Below are positions 1 through 12,818 of a stretch of DNA of 64,000 nt, one piece after another (within the stretch, counting starts at the first letter, position 1; every line of letters starts with the position of its first letter). The position numbers were made by a program, and so were the translations under genes. The stretch is from Escallonia rubra (lineage: Eukaryota; Streptophyta; Magnoliopsida; Escalloniales; Escalloniaceae): contig JAVXUO010000638.1 of assembly GCA_033065855.1 (NCBI GenBank), positions 985,001-1,049,000 of the forward strand, given 5' to 3'. Below the pieces are notes generated by a model, which saw only the letters and a list, made by a program, of their open reading frames with translations, was not told where the DNA came from and ran no database searches.

Positions 1-3000
1 TTTTAACGGACTCAACTACCTACTTATAGAAATGGGTTGGTCCAAGATGAAACAGGGTTATCTTGGGTTGGTTTGTCAAACCCATTTAACATATATTCTT
101 ATCAACGTTGGTATTTTGTTCGTATCATAATCAAGATCCACCATCTGCTGTTGCGCCGCTAGTCATTTTTTACTTGTCACTTATTACCGTCGGCAGCCAC
201 CAATGATGATCTTGCTGCCATCGACTCCGGCCACTGCCCCTGCCAACCACATGCCAGAATTCTCCACTTTCACCTCCACCAATCGCCAATTCGCCATAAA
301 CCATCAACCACCACTTTGCTTTTTTTTAATATGAAAATGTCCTGTCGTATTTTCATCAACCTATTCAAGCTCAACTTACCCATCATTCCAGTCCAATCAA
401 TTCATTTTTTCTTGTTTTTTTTTTCGAGAATTACCAACCTGGTAATGGAGTTCACATTGATGTTCAATTTTCAGGTACTGGTTGATATGCAATTGTGTAA
501 CTGTTTCCTTAGTGGTTATTGTGGAAGAAATATGGAGGACCCTTAAATATAGCACAAGAAGGACAATAGTTACGACACCAGGGAGATCTGCACAACACAA
601 AAAAAACAACGGTTCAGCAGGAAATCTACACAAGGGGTCTTCGATGCCTAAGCCAATTTCTGCAAGGGAAAAAGCTGATGAACTGAAATTTGTAGTGCTT
701 AGAGTTTAAGAGCTTAGAATTAAGTTTATATAGGGAGAGAAGGAAGGGGTTACACACTTGTGGTAGAACTGGACTACCTCAATGGTAATTACTATATAGG
801 AGGATTGTATTGTCGGGCCCATCTCTAATAGAGCAAGCGTCCAAGTTCTTAATGATTTGTTGGACGTAATAAAAAGACTTCAGTAGCCTTTGTCAAATTT
901 GACTGTTACGAAAGACACGTGACAAATGCTAATTGGTAGTACATTTTTATCCTTTTAGGTCCAAAAGAAGAAGAAAAAAAATGTCCTCGACCACCCAATC
1001 TTAGGTAGTTGGCCTAGTCCCTTGCTATTTTGGAAAAAAATAAAAATGAAAGCATTCCCAAAGAAGGAAGATTGGTTAAGGAATAATGTTAAGAATCAAG
1101 AAAATTAATAAAAAAGGCATGGGGGGGGCAGCAAGTAAAAGCAGATCAGATGCCCAGAAAAGCAAGGAGTAGTGTGTGGGATGGATGTAGAAGGGAGAAT
1201 CTCAGCAAAAGTTGGAAGGTGGCCTTTAATTTAAAGGAAGTGAAGAATTCGAATGTAGATTTTCTTAAGCTCCTCGAAAAGCTTTTCCAAAACTCCTATT
1301 GTTGTCCCCGTTTTCATGAATTAATTGGCTACCTGCCCCCACTTGTTGGGTGCTGTATCTTTTTTTCCTTTAATAAGTAATAAACACTAGTTATGATTTT
1401 TTTGGACGCGTACAATATTTATAGCAAAAATCATGAATATCGTCCACATCTTCTATAACCGCTCCCTGCTACATTCGGTAAGTATTTTACTATTGTTACT
1501 TTCTTGATCCGGTGGATCACTTTGCAGCACAAACGTCTTTTGAATTCTTTGAAAGTCAGTTGGTATTATGCTACACAAAGATTAAAGTAATCTACTATAG
1601 AGCATCTTTGAGAGTCAGCTGGTCTTATGCTACCAAAAGATAAAGATCATCTACTCTAGAGCATCTTTGAGAGTCAGCTGATCTTATACTATACAAAGAT
1701 AAAAATAATTTACCGTAGAGCATCTTCGAGAGTCGGTTCGTCTTATGCCACACAAAGATAAAGATCATCTACTGTAGAACATTAGTGATAAAAAAAATAT
1801 CACTTAATTAAAGTGTTATGTTGTCGTTGTTAAAATTTATTTGGACAATCTTTTGTAACTAAAATATATTTAGCATATTATTTTATTAGGTAGTACACGA
1901 CAGAACATTCTAGTCCGCGACACAATCGGGAGGAGAAAAGAGGGGGTACCCCCTTCCTCTCTCTTAATCAACCATATCGTAGTGCTTTGAAATTGATGAT
2001 TGGGTTTCTTAAGTTTGAAAACGAAGATTTATAATCCACCTTTTGGCTACTTTATTACACTTTAAAAACTCTTGACCCCCCCCAAAAAAAATATAACTTG
2101 GGACTTCGAGCGGATGCGTTGGGGTTGCGAGTCTTGTGATGTGCGTCTTTTCTGCTGTTTGTTGTGTACTACCTTGGTGGTCCTGCCGGATAAAATAGAG
2201 CACAAAGTTGCGGGCATTGGTTAACCTAACAAGCCAGTCATATCATACCACATTCCTAAACACTGATCTGGGCCCTGTTGATTAGTGATACAGGAATATT
2301 AGGTTATATTAATACGAGTAAGTGCACCGTGTCGGATATATTCTTTCACAAAGTCAAATTTGCAATGGGGGTATTGGGAATATTTAAAGAGATGTGGGTC
2401 ACAAAATTTTGAAACCTTGGGTTATAAATTGGCTTTTGCTTTGTTATTCTTATTGTCAAAAGTATGAATTTACGAACAAAATACATGTTGGGTTAGTTTT
2501 TGATAAATGAGAATTATACCAGAAACCATAAAAAGTGACACCCAAGAAACTGCAACATTGCTATAGCAATATAGCATGATTAAACCGCCAGTTTCATTTT
2601 GTATTTAGGCGATATCTTAGTCGTGAGAGTAGTTACAGCGCATAAATCTTGGCTTCATTTAGTGGAGCAAGAGAGGAGAAAACTTCGACCAAAGTATGAA
2701 GAACTCCGTGGAAATGCCTTGAAATCGTGTACCAATCATTGCTATAGTTGAGATCAAGCAAATGAAACCAAGGGAACTACGTATTGTAGACAATGATGCT
2801 CCTTGCATACCCGACATACACCATTCATGGCTACGTATAGGGCTTGTAGTATATTCCGGAGTTCCGGGAATGAATCGAGACCTTGGGAAAGTTGGATGTT
2901 TTTTGCCATGGTGAAGACTGACATGACCAAAATCTAATCTTGGAAAACCAGACCAGCAATTAGGCTGGTAGGCATTCCAACAATAGACTATATATAAAAC

Positions 3001-3500
3001 AATCCTTGGTTAGTTCTTTTTAGGTCTTGTTGGTAGCAACGCTCACCCTCACTAGCACACGTGCATATATCTAGTCTACACACCTTCATATTTTACGGCA
3101 ATTCCGTATCAACTTTCTTTTGTGAACTTATTGAGAGCATTAATAAGGGTTTATGACCACAAATGGGAACCAGGTATAGCGCTTATTATTGAGGGATGCA
3201 TGTCCTTTTCTTCAAGCTTTTTAGGGTTTGGACTCCCCCTACCATACTTTGGTCTGATAGGAAATTTGACCTAACTTCCGTCTATGGATTGGAAGCTTGC
3301 CTGCCACTGTGTTCCCCTCAATGACACTGGCCTTGTTGGCCTAGCGATAGTGCCAAGTCATGTACCTATGTCACACTTTGGACACGTGTGTATATGTGTG
3401 CACATGCGTGCGCTTGTTGTTTTGATTTCTAAGAATATTTAAGTGTTTCTACTTATTACTGATGGTACTTGTGATTTTTCTCTAACGCACAACAGATTCG
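1..3500. other. Gene-poor 5' flank
   Basis: No protein family is recognisable on either strand. Short open frames near 316-709 and 1150-1380 have low-complexity, uneven composition and no usable splice context. The first 300 bases contain a GGTTGG/AACCC-rich stretch and a CCACC-rich stretch that resemble the inside of plant MITEs, but no ends could be paired. The only clear structure is the tandem repeat listed separately. The last few hundred bases are the likely promoter region of the NF-YB gene. Confidence 0.5.
1551..1783. repeat. 59-bp tandem repeat, four copies
   Basis: Four head-to-tail copies start at 1551, 1610, 1669 and 1728; the first three are exactly 59 bp and the last is slightly short. 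Each begins near GARAGTCRGYT and ends with a TAGAGCATCTT-like segment. Copies differ at a modest number of positions, so the array is a real local tandem amplification and not low complexity. No coding potential was seen. Confidence 0.85.
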
Positions 3501-3510
3501 TTTTTGTCGC

Positions 3511-3520
3511 GTATATATAT
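3511..3520 (+). promoter_or_regulatory. Candidate TATA box of the NF-YB gene
   Basis: GTATATATAT lies about 80 bp upstream of the ATG at 3598, a normal plant spacing with a short 5' leader. This is motif and spacing only; the transcription start is not visible. Confidence 0.4.
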
Positions 3521-3597
3521 TTGTACATAGCCGAGTCAGTTCTAGAAAAGAGCAACGTGTCTGTGTTTGAGAGGATCTGAGTACCCTCTTTATTGAA

Positions 3598-3996
3598 ATG
3601 GATGATAGCATAGGGCCTAACTCAGATATTGGTGATCATGTTGTCAGGTACAACTTTGCAGGTGGTTCAGGAGAGGAGGATGGGGTGATCAAGGAACAAG
3701 ATCGCTTGCTGCCGATAGCTAATGTGGGGCGGATCATGAAGAAGATTCTCCCAGCTAATGCCAAGATCTCCAAAGAAGGAAAAGAAACAATGCAAGAGTG
3801 TGTTTCTGAGTTTATCAGCTTCGTAACTGGAGAAGCATCTGACAGGTGTCACAAGGAGAAGAGGAAGACTGTAAACGGGGACGATATTTGTTGGGCGATG
3901 GGAACCCTAGGGTTTGACGACTATGCTGCGCCATTAAAGAGGTATTTGCAAAGATATAGGGAGTTAGAAGGAGAGAAAGCTAACCAAAATAAGTAA
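3598..3996 (+). CDS. NF-YB5-like: NF-YB subunit of CCAAT-binding NF-Y, NF-YB5-like
   Basis: Single-exon gene for 132 residues. The histone-fold domain covers about residues 33-125: [16 protein letters not shown], then the DNA- and NF-YC-contact stretch around [20 protein letters not shown] (57-76), [18 protein letters not shown] (79-96) and [14 protein letters not shown] (97-110). In the family, NF-YB pairs with NF-YC through the histone fold and recruits NF-YA to bind CCAAT in promoters. The position that is Asp in LEC1-type proteins is Lys here (ISKEGK), so this is a non-LEC1 member. The short N-terminus with a YNF motif, the [14 protein letters not shown] region and the short tail fit NF-YB5 best. 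It is intronless, as many NF-YB genes are. The start is the first ATG giving a complete N-terminus, with a candidate TATA box about 80 bp upstream. It converges on the HAK gene. Confidence 0.95.
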   Translation: MDDSIGPNSDIGDHVVRYNFAGGSGEEDGVIKEQDRLLPIANVGRIMKKILPANAKISKEGKETMQECVSEFISFVTGEASDRCHKEKRKTVNGDDICWAMGTLGFDDYAAPLKRYLQRYRELEGEKANQNK

Positions 3997-5557
3997 CTGA
4001 GAGAAGAACTCTCAACTCACCCCCAACGAAGATTAACTTTAGGGTTGGCAAAACTAGTTTGCTTTACTTCCTTTCTGCTCTTATCCTGCTAGGGTTTGGC
4101 TTTGGGTGTTTTCGTCTGTAGGCTTAACAGATCTGTGGTTTGATCTTATTTTGGGAGTGGGTGCTGCTAGTTTAGTGCCTGTATTTTCTCAAATTTGGTT
4201 TCTGAAAGGTACTTGTATAAACTGCATTTACGATTAACAATTTGAGTTGAGATTTAGGGTCTTCTAAAGCTTACCTTGACAGGGTTAAAGTTGTTTTTAT
4301 GTCCTTTAATTTGTTTTAGATCTGAAGTCCACTGGGAGGGGACTGATGGCCGGTGAAGGTGTAAGACCACGGTTTTTATGTTCTTTCATTGTCGAAAGCA
4401 AAAAGTCTTCTCACTTCCAATGGTGCATATCAGGTTCGAATTAATGCTGCAAGCTAGATGAAAGAGCTTTCTCTTTTGCGTGTATTTCAGATTCAAATAC
4501 TTCAAGCTAGACTATTAGGGCTTTCGCCCTTTTGCATTGCGATAATCGACGCTTTAAGATTCAGATTTCTTCTGCACACTAGTGCTTGCCTTTCTAGACT
4601 TGGATCTGATATGACTTCCATCACTTGATACTTCAATTTTCTGAGTTTTCTGTGATTAGCAAAGGGTCAGCAAACAGGCCTCTCACAAAGGCCGCTTCTA
4701 GCAAGTTCTTGATCAAGCGTGCACCTCTAGCAAGTCATGTACTGAGAACCTTCGCCTCACTTTTCGTGTTAGGTAAGAAAATTTGCCGGAGTCCGGCAGT
4801 AACTTTGGTGGTGTACCCAATAGATCAATCTTTCATGCTAATATGTGCAGCTTATTGGGTTTCGTTAGTATTGCATCCCATCATGTCATCTTCAATTTCT
4901 CAAAAGGGCAGTGCATATTGGTAGCGATTTCATTTGGAAACCCTAGATATCCTGGGACCGTGGCCGGATTGCCGTGAAAACCCCAAATGGTCTCTATCAT
5001 GCTAACACTTTCTACTTGTGTATGTACATATTCAAATCGACTGGAACATCTTCCCATGACTTGACGATGACTAGCATATTCATTGTTCACATAGGTGAAG
5101 TAGAATATGAAAGGACCAAGTCCAGTTTTGTTCTTGAAGAGTTCAAACAGGGAAGGCTAGAAGAGGAGGAGAGGACAATTTATCACATCTTAATGCAAAG
5201 TGTAGAAGGGTGCATTCTTTTTGAAGGGGGAATTACTACTACCTGAGCTAGGTTATTTATTTGCTTTCAGTTTCTTGTTTCGGACATGGCCTGAAACTAT
5301 GTTTGATGTGGCAGAGAGTGGCTAGCAAGTTATAGTCTTCCTCCTAGGACTTCATTTTGGTGATTCATGTCAATCCAACAAATGGTTTAGGTGCCTGATT
5401 AATGATGCAGAGGTTTAGGTGCCTGATTAATGCAGATTTTACTTCTATTCCCTGATTGATACACGACATGTATTGATAGTATGACAAGAGTCTTAATATT
5501 ACCTTTTCACTATCATATATTTACAACTTGATCTCATTTGTAACCATTGATACATTT
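3997..5557. other. Spacer between two convergent genes
   Basis: This holds the 3' end regions of the NF-YB gene (+) and the HAK gene (-). Open frames around 4625-5246 have no recognisable domain and no splice-consistent continuation. The only repeat seen is a short tandem duplication at 5384-5438. Confidence 0.5.
5384..5438. repeat. Short tandem duplication of about 27 bp
   Basis: The segment beginning GGTTTAGGTGCCTGATTAAT occurs twice in a row, at 5384 and 5412. It lies about 120-170 bp beyond the HAK stop codon, so it may be in that gene's 3' region. Confidence 0.75.
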
Positions 5558-8500
5558 CTAGAGTTCATACGTCATTCCTACTTTTAACATTCGCTTGTGA
5601 GGAATATCAAATACCTTGTTGCTTTGCGTCAAATTTCTCTTGAGAAAGTTGTAAGCATAATCAATTAAGATTCTCTTCCCAAGGTTAGCTCCTTTGCCTG
5701 CAACCACCTCATGCTCACCCACCAAGTGAACAATTCCTGCTCTCCAAGCTTTGTCCAGTACTTCAATCTCTCTCCCCATTTCCTCTTCCTGTTTCTCCTT
5801 CTCGATTCGCTTCGCGACCTCATCATTGCTCACACTGTCGCCATCATCTATTTCTCCGTCCTTTTCTGCACATTTTCCACGGTTGGTGTCGCTCACTGCG
5901 GCCAAAAACATGTAATTCTCTGCTATAAACTCCTTCAACCTTTCAACCAGCATCCTTTCAAATGGCTCTTCCTCACTTCGCACGTCTTTGTACCCATATC
6001 TGACCACGCAACGAAACACATAAAGCTCATTTGGTTGTACCCTACGGAACAGAAACCGTTCTTCCGCGGGAACCTTGCTAATCGGTAGCGATTTGAAAGA
6101 GACGAAAACAAGTACCGAGTGCAATGAGGGCACGTTTGCCACATAATGCTTGAAAATTGGTGGAATTCCATGTACTAGCTCTGAGTAGAAAATAGCAAGT
6201 CCTGGGATTCGACAAAAGTTTGTGTCAACCGCAATCTCCTTCAGCTTCTCAGGGGAGATCTTGTGATCGAGTTCGTAATGGTATTTCCTTCGGTACACAT
6301 CATTCCAAGTGTACATTATCGCCATTAGGACCATGGCGAAAGCCAGGGGAAGGTAACCTCCTTGATCGAATTTGTAGAGGACCGAGCTCAAATATAAAAG
6401 TTCAATGCTGCCAATGACAAGAACGTATGCTATTACGAGAATGATGTGCGTTTTCCATATCATTATCATGATGAGCACGAGGAATGACGACGTAAGCGTC
6501 ATCACAAACACCACCGCGATCCCTGCAAGGAAGTATGTGCTTCATTAGTTAGTCCCCGATTTCTTTGTTGACATAAACAATGAGTTAATATCTGACCAAC
6601 CAGCCGTTGATCCATTTGTCTGTACAAGCAGTGCCTAAGCATGCTAGATGCTGCTTGTGAAGAAAAGTTGATCAAACAGCACACAGTAATCGGGACATTA
6701 CTTTCTCAAGTGCTCCCCAACCCTCTAATGTGAGACTTTATGCTTTGAGAATGCTATAATATCATACTAGATGTTTTTTTTTTTGTGCTTACCATATGCA
6801 TTACCAAGTTTAGCAGTGCTCCTGAACCCGATGGTGACTGCGACACAGGCCAGCATAAGAAGATAATTGACTTCGGGGATATAAACCTGTCCTTCGTACT
6901 TGGCCGACGTATGAACAATTTTCACCCGAGGGAAGCATCCGAGAGAGAGTGATTGTTGAATTATTGAGAAAGTCCCTGAAATCATCGCTTGACTTGCAAT
7001 GATCGCCGCTAAAACTGCCACCACAAACATCGGCCAGTACATCGGACCTGCACTTTGCAGTTATTGCCTCAAGAAGTTAGTCAAAATTCCTCCTCTTTGT
7101 TTTCTCTTAACAACAAACTGTGTCACTGATAACATGATCTACTGTGACAATGTTATAAACAACAAGAAGCTAGTTTTCAGTTACAGGGCCAGCACTATAT
7201 TATTGTATTCGTTGGTTGGCTGGCGATCAATGAAGATAGCATCTGGAGAATTACCAACCTGGTATGGACTTAAAGAAGGTCTCTGAAACATAGTAACTGT
7301 GCTTCCGAAGAAAAGAGGCTTGACCAGTGTACGCCAATATTAGAGCTGGATAAGTCACGGTGCACATGCTTAGTTGAATAGATCGAACAGTGAAGTGTCC
7401 AACATCAGCAAATAATGCCTCAGTTCCTGCAGAGTTCATGAACAGATCTTTCAGAGAGCAACGGCAAACAGTATACAAGTTATTCAATTTGTGAAGTATA
7501 TGTAGTTCAGACAGTTTTATCTAGTACTTCTACAACTTTTCACAAGGCTTGTTAATCTTGAAATGAGAGAGAGATGGAATTGCAACCTGTTATAGCAAGG
7601 ACGATGCCTCCAAGAGAAATCCATGCTTCTTTTTTGTTCCTCTTGAAGTAATCTATGATGTACTGAGGATTTATAGCTTTGACAACTGATGCGTCATACT
7701 TGAAGAAATTGTAGACGCCAATGCCAGCGATAAATGTGAACCAGACACAGATTATGGGAGCAAAGGTATAGCCAACTTTGTCAGTTCCAAATCTCTGAAC
7801 CATGAATAGGCAGACTAAGATGGCAGCTGATATCCAAACAATGCTATCTGCAACCAAATGAAAAACTGTACTTAGTGAGTGCATTATTTTGAAAATACTC
7901 TTTTCAGCTTCTCAGCATGGGTTTAAATAGGGGGAGTACACGTGCAAAGAAAAAAATTTAACTGCTATGCCAGATTACAAGACTACAATTTTTCATACAT
8001 CGACAACTAACGGTTGCAAAGAAAGTTTATTTTTTAAGCGAAAAGGGGACACAAAATTGACAGAGTAAATTTTCTTACGGAGAGCAGATATGCACATCTT
8101 TAAGATTGTTGCTATATCTTACCAATTGAGACGACGTTTTTCAAGTATGTCAAGTCCCACATCGACAATACATGGGGTTTGGGATTGGTTCTTATATCTG
8201 ATGGGCTTCCCCAACTCTTGAGCATGTTTTTGGATTGGACATCAGGTTCAACATGGGATCAGAGATAGGCCCCTGCCGCCCCATTCGATCCAACGGGACC
8301 ACCTTTTATTCAAGAGGAGCACCTATTATTCCCACGCTTCGCGTGAGGGAGGGTGTCAAGTCCCACATCGACAATACATGGGGTTTGAGAATGGTTCTTA
8401 CATCTGGTGGGCTTCCACAACTCTTGAGCATGCTTTTGAGTTGGACACCAGGTTCAACAAAGTAAAAGTTGATCGTTTTGAGAAGTTTAAAGGATGCGAG

Positions 8501-11500
8501 TTCAGAACTTTTTTTTTTCCTGGTTATATGAACATTTAAAAAACAAAGCAAATTTATAGTTTTTCCTTCTTTTTTTTTTTTTTTTGTCACCAACTGAAGG
8601 CGACCTCAAATGTTTTTACTGCCCTGACTGTTTAATTGAACGAAACAGCCCACTTTTAAAGAGATCTGGTGGGCTCACAATTTGAGGCCCAATCCAGTTT
8701 ACAAGAATGGAGCCCACCAGTTCGTAGTTGGCCTTTTTTGGGGGGTTAAAAATTAAAAAGAGGGAATATCCGTGCCTAAATTATCCCTCACCATGTCTAA
8801 AGTAGCACAATTTTAATTATTCCATCTTTATTTAAAATTTTCTCAAAACCCAAATGCATATTCCAAAATTCTAACTAATTTCTTCAAACTTTATAAAAGA
8901 AGAGAATATATTTCTGAAACGTACTATCTACCTTGATTATTTAGGAACTTTGACGGTAGTTATTCCGATTCCAAAATGATGTCAACGTAGTCATGTCACT
9001 AGTCAAATGTAGCACTTGAGCTGTTATAGTCCAAACTCTTGATTCTCAAAACTAATTTTCAGATAAAATAAAAACAATTTCTAGTAGAATCGGTGTCCGT
9101 TTGGCGTAAGTTACCGAAACACTTGCTAAAAGTTGTGCAAAGTGTTCAGTAAAAGTATTACAAACACTTTTACACAGGAAAAAAAACTGACAAAAAGGGT
9201 ATAAAAAAACAAGCAAGATTCTTAATATTTTTTGTTGACGAAAATTTCAAATTAAGTCAACTATATAATACGTCTTTGTCTTTACCTTGTTTATGTTGTC
9301 ATATTCCTTACAAATATTTCCAAAAATATGTTCACCCTTTCTCCGATCCTATCTAGTTCTTTTATTGGTCTGACATTTTTTTTTCAAAAGTGTTTAAAAA
9401 TTATAAACAACAAAAATGTGATTTATAGTTTTAAAAACTTTTCAAATTTTTGGAGGGTGTTTGAAACAATTTGTCGTTTTTACCAAGCACGAAACAATTT
9501 CCTACACTAATTATAGAAGAACAAATTCAACCAAAAAATTATCCAAATAAAACCTAACTTAGAGTTGTAATCCATTTCCAAATAATTGCCGACAAGTGAA
9601 AGCTCAAAATCAACAAATTTCTTGGAAACGAGGAAGATTCCTGGTAAACGTGCTCACTGGGGAAGCTAACCAATATTATAAGCCACTGGATTCAACATTA
9701 ATTTCCACATATTGTAGAATAATAATGTTTGTGGCAGTGTAACAATAATTTAGTGCATTATTACTACAGGGTGCATATGCCCATGTTCCTTCTGTAATCA
9801 TCACATCTATTTTATACTTTTTTTTCTGGTAAGTTTGATAGCTACTGATTCTATTTTTTAAGCGTTCAATAGTGTAGGAGGTAGATGCCAAAAGAGCTGC
9901 TGTACCTTCAGTCATGGCGGAAGTAGCTTCTTTGATCCCTCCCACAGCAGACAAAACTGCAAATATTTAATGAAAAGAAATTTCATATTACGTTACATTC
10001 GTAACGACGCTGTGGTATCTTGCAAACTTTCTTCTGCAGTGACTTGACTTTTTCGGGAATTGAGAAAAGTACCTGAGATGCAAGGAGTGAGGACGCCGTC
10101 ACCGATGACCATGGAGGTACCAAGCATGGTGGCAAACAAGAGGAAGAACTTTGCAAAATTGCTCTTCTCCAGCTTGGACTTGAGCTTTGATGCTCTCCTC
10201 AGCCTGTTACTTGGCAACTCCAGTTTGAAAGTTGACACATCTCTGTCTTCGGCTTCCTGACTCGGGATCAATCCCACCTTTGCATACCGGCATATCAAAG
10301 AGTACATAGCAAACGTTCCCCCTGAAATTTCACACAGAGCTTATACTTTTTATCATTTTATCTCTATTGTGTTCAAGTAGTTGTGCCACATGCATTAAGT
10401 ACTTGCACCGTTCAATCACCTTCTCTAATTGGTGTATAAGTTTGATATTTCGTAGAAATTAGCTTCAAGTGATGTGGAACGCGACTTTTGCTGTGCAAAA
10501 ATCCGAATAACGTCGCAGAGACACTGATAAATTTTATTTGATTGACGCTTTTCGCATTTTAAAAGAGTTTAGAAGAGCATAAATAGTGAAAATGAATCAA
10601 AAGTAATGGTCATGTGGAACATCATTTGTCAAGTTTTCAACGTAGGAGCCTGCTTAGGTAGACTTGACCAGTTAAGTTCCTCCTTGGATTGAGCCTAAAG
10701 CTCAACGCACAAATGCTTCAGAACACTACAAACTCTGGATAAATCCAAAAACCACAGGTTCCTGGGCATGCATTTTAATTAAGTTCCTGGGCACCATCTT
10801 GGAGTCCACTCCAGGCCAAAGGGTAATTAAGGGCGACTGAACCCAACGCCAACATTAACTCCACCGCATTGGTATACGTGCAGACGTAATACCAAGAGTC
10901 AAATATTGTTAACAAAAGTAACTTCTCTTCCTATGCGTGTCATCTGGCTAATGCTAGCTTCATTCATTGCGCGAAGAAAAGAAGGTTTCAGCAAGTGTGT
11001 TTAGGCATCTCCTTCTTCAAAGAAAACTGTGGCCAGTAGAAGTCAAGCCCTTTTTTCTCATGTCAAGAAGTAAAAAGGCAAGCTGCTTGGAAAGAACTAG
11101 TAGTAACTTAGGGAAGGCAAGGAGACCTACCAACAGATAAAATTAGAAGACGCTTAACATAAGTTTTTTTTTTTTACGGGTCAAAAGCAGGTCATTTACA
11201 ATGAATTATTACTTTTGTCTTGATGCCAAGGGAACTCAAATAGAAAACTTTTTGATAATTCTAATCTTTAATCATTTTCTCAACTCTTGTGACTGTGGTG
11301 TTTTTATCAATTTAACATAAAAAAAATGCCACCAAAAAGAAATTGAATGATCGACTACCCGAGATTTCAAATACTCAGATACGTTTTAATTTGTCAAAAG
11401 ATTGTTAAGTACTACGCACATTTACTAAAAATATTTGGTAATAATAATAAATATATTCTCACGAAGTCAACCGAATGACCAATAACTCAAAACTACGTTG

Positions 11501-12640
11501 AACATTCAGGAACATGCAGGAACAATTAATACTGCCATTTATAAAAGTGTCTTCAGTACAGATTCATGAATAGGTATTGACACATATCATGCCCGAATTA
11601 TAATCTCATATATAGCTGTTAAACCCGATACAGGTAGACGGTACGATTTAATAAAACTGATGACAAAGCGGATTACATCTGTAACAGCAAAATTATTTCC
11701 AGACGAACTACGAGACTAAACGAAATATTTAGTTCAAAAGTAATAGTAGTTTCAGAAAGAAACTGTGAATAAGTATTTTTCTTGAAAGAATTACTTGAGG
11801 TGATGAAGGTCTCGGTATAGTAGAATTACAGTGTGAGAGGAGTAGGAATCTTACCGTTGCCGTTGTCATTAGCTCTTAAGACGATGAAGACGTACTTAAC
11901 AAGTGGGATTAAGGTGAGGGTGTAGAAGATGAGAGACAGAACGCCGAGGATGTCGTCGTCGTGCTTGATGCCGCCGGTGAAGGTGCTGGCAAACACGTAA
12001 AGCGGCGACGTTCCGATGTCCCCGTACACTATCCCTATGCTTTGAAACGCTAGCTGCAGTACCACCGTCCATTGCACCGCCCCCTTCAAACACACCAAAT
12101 AATAATATTCGTACAACTCGTCAAATTATAAACTTTTCATGCTCGTCAACATATCAAAATGCTTATCATACTTGACAAAAAAGGTATGTATGTACGTAGA
12201 AATTGAGTCGCATACGCACGTTTAAATTGTACTTTTACTGTGACAAACAAGGCCAAATAACTGATGGGAAATTAAACTAGATGGCGAAATGATTATGGCA
12301 TGGTGGTGTAGGCTTGGACCAGCGTATGTACAGGGTATATTCATGGCACAGACCTTCACTTCACTTCACTGCAACCAAGAGGTTCGTTTTGTGTATACAG
12401 ACGAAAAGAAAGTGACCAACTAGAATTAAAAAGGCAGACCTTAATGGCGTGGGTGGGATGACCATGAAGCCTGCCGGATTCGGCGTCTAAGGAATCATAC
12501 CGCCTGAGCTTTTGCCAAGAAAGTTTCTTTCCTTTAAGTTGGTGTTGGTTGTTTTCCGCAGGCAGGCTCACTTCTTCCTCAGTTGTAGTGGTGGTGGTGG
12601 TGGCGGTTATATCTTCCAACGGCTGATCGGTAATAGACAT
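5558..12640 (-). CDS. HAK5-like: High-affinity K+ transporter, HAK/KUP/KT family, HAK5-like
   Basis: Eight exons on the minus strand: 12440-12640, 11855-12083, 10073-10321, 9906-9956, 7587-7847, 7259-7426, 6793-7047 and 5558-6522. Phases agree and the coding length is 2,379 nt, giving 792 residues, close to the usual ~785 of HAK5 proteins. HAK/KUP proteins move K+ with H+ across the plasma membrane. Visible marks: [18 protein letters not shown] near the N-terminus, [11 protein letters not shown] in the first membrane segment, the pore-loop GGTF at about 144-147, [43 protein letters not shown], and the hydrophilic C-terminal third ending GMTYEL. The start ATG precedes an acidic Thr-rich N-terminus. 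Exon 4 is only 51 nt. Intron 4 (7848-9905) contains a TRIM element. A TATA box and a G-box lie upstream. The HAK5 subgroup is a call by eye. Confidence 0.93.
8148..8459 (+). mobile_element. Complete TRIM (miniature LTR retroelement) in HAK intron 4
   Basis: Two 106-bp direct terminal repeats (8148-8253 and 8354-8459) begin TGTCAAGTCCCACATCGAC and end GGTTCAACA. Directly inside the 5' repeat is TGGGATCAGAGA, close to the usual tRNA-Met primer site, and just before the 3' repeat is a purine tract GAGGGAGGG. The 5-bp target duplication AAGTA flanks both ends (8143-8147 and 8460-8464). The internal part is about 100 bp and non-coding, which defines a TRIM. The two LTRs differ at about nine of 106 positions, suggesting insertion a few million years ago. 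It lies antisense to the HAK transcript and is removed with intron 4. Confidence 0.9.
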
Positions 12641-12795
12641 TTCAACCCTAAGAAGAAGGAGAAGATGATTGTATCGAGTGATCCGAAGTCACACTGTCAT
12701 CTGAAACTAGGTGTTTGCTTACAAAGAAGTGCTAGAATATAGGTTGAGGGAGATGTATGTAGGGGAGTGCAGAAGATGAGGAGGTGGAGGAGCCA

Positions 12796-12802
12796 ATTTA
12801 TA
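12796..12802 (-). promoter_or_regulatory. Candidate TATA box of the HAK gene
   Basis: Read on the minus strand this is TATAAAT, about 155 bp upstream of the HAK ATG at 12640. Position and sequence fit a core promoter with a 5' leader of roughly 120 bases. Confidence 0.5.
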
Positions 12803-12812
12803 AGGGAGCCCT

Positions 12813-12818
12813 CACGTG
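12813..12818. promoter_or_regulatory. G-box CACGTG upstream of the HAK TATA box
   Basis: The palindrome CACGTG sits about ten bases upstream of the candidate TATA box. G-boxes are bound by bZIP and bHLH factors and often occur in stress- or light-responsive plant promoters. Use by this gene is inferred from position only. Confidence 0.35.

Noticed and set aside
4425-4450. GGTTCGAATTAATGC as a tRNA T-loop
   Set aside because: The GGTTCGAAT core resembles a T-arm, but no matching D-arm, anticodon arm or acceptor stem could be folded around it.
4625-5246. Open frames downstream of NF-YB as an extra exon or gene
   Set aside because: NF-YB is complete with its own stop, and these frames show no domain or codon-like composition.
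9090-9510. Possible hAT or PIF-like element in HAK intron 4
   Set aside because: GTCCGTTTGGCGTAAG on the left and a GTGCTTGGTAAAA-like right end are only weakly similar, and no target duplication is visible.
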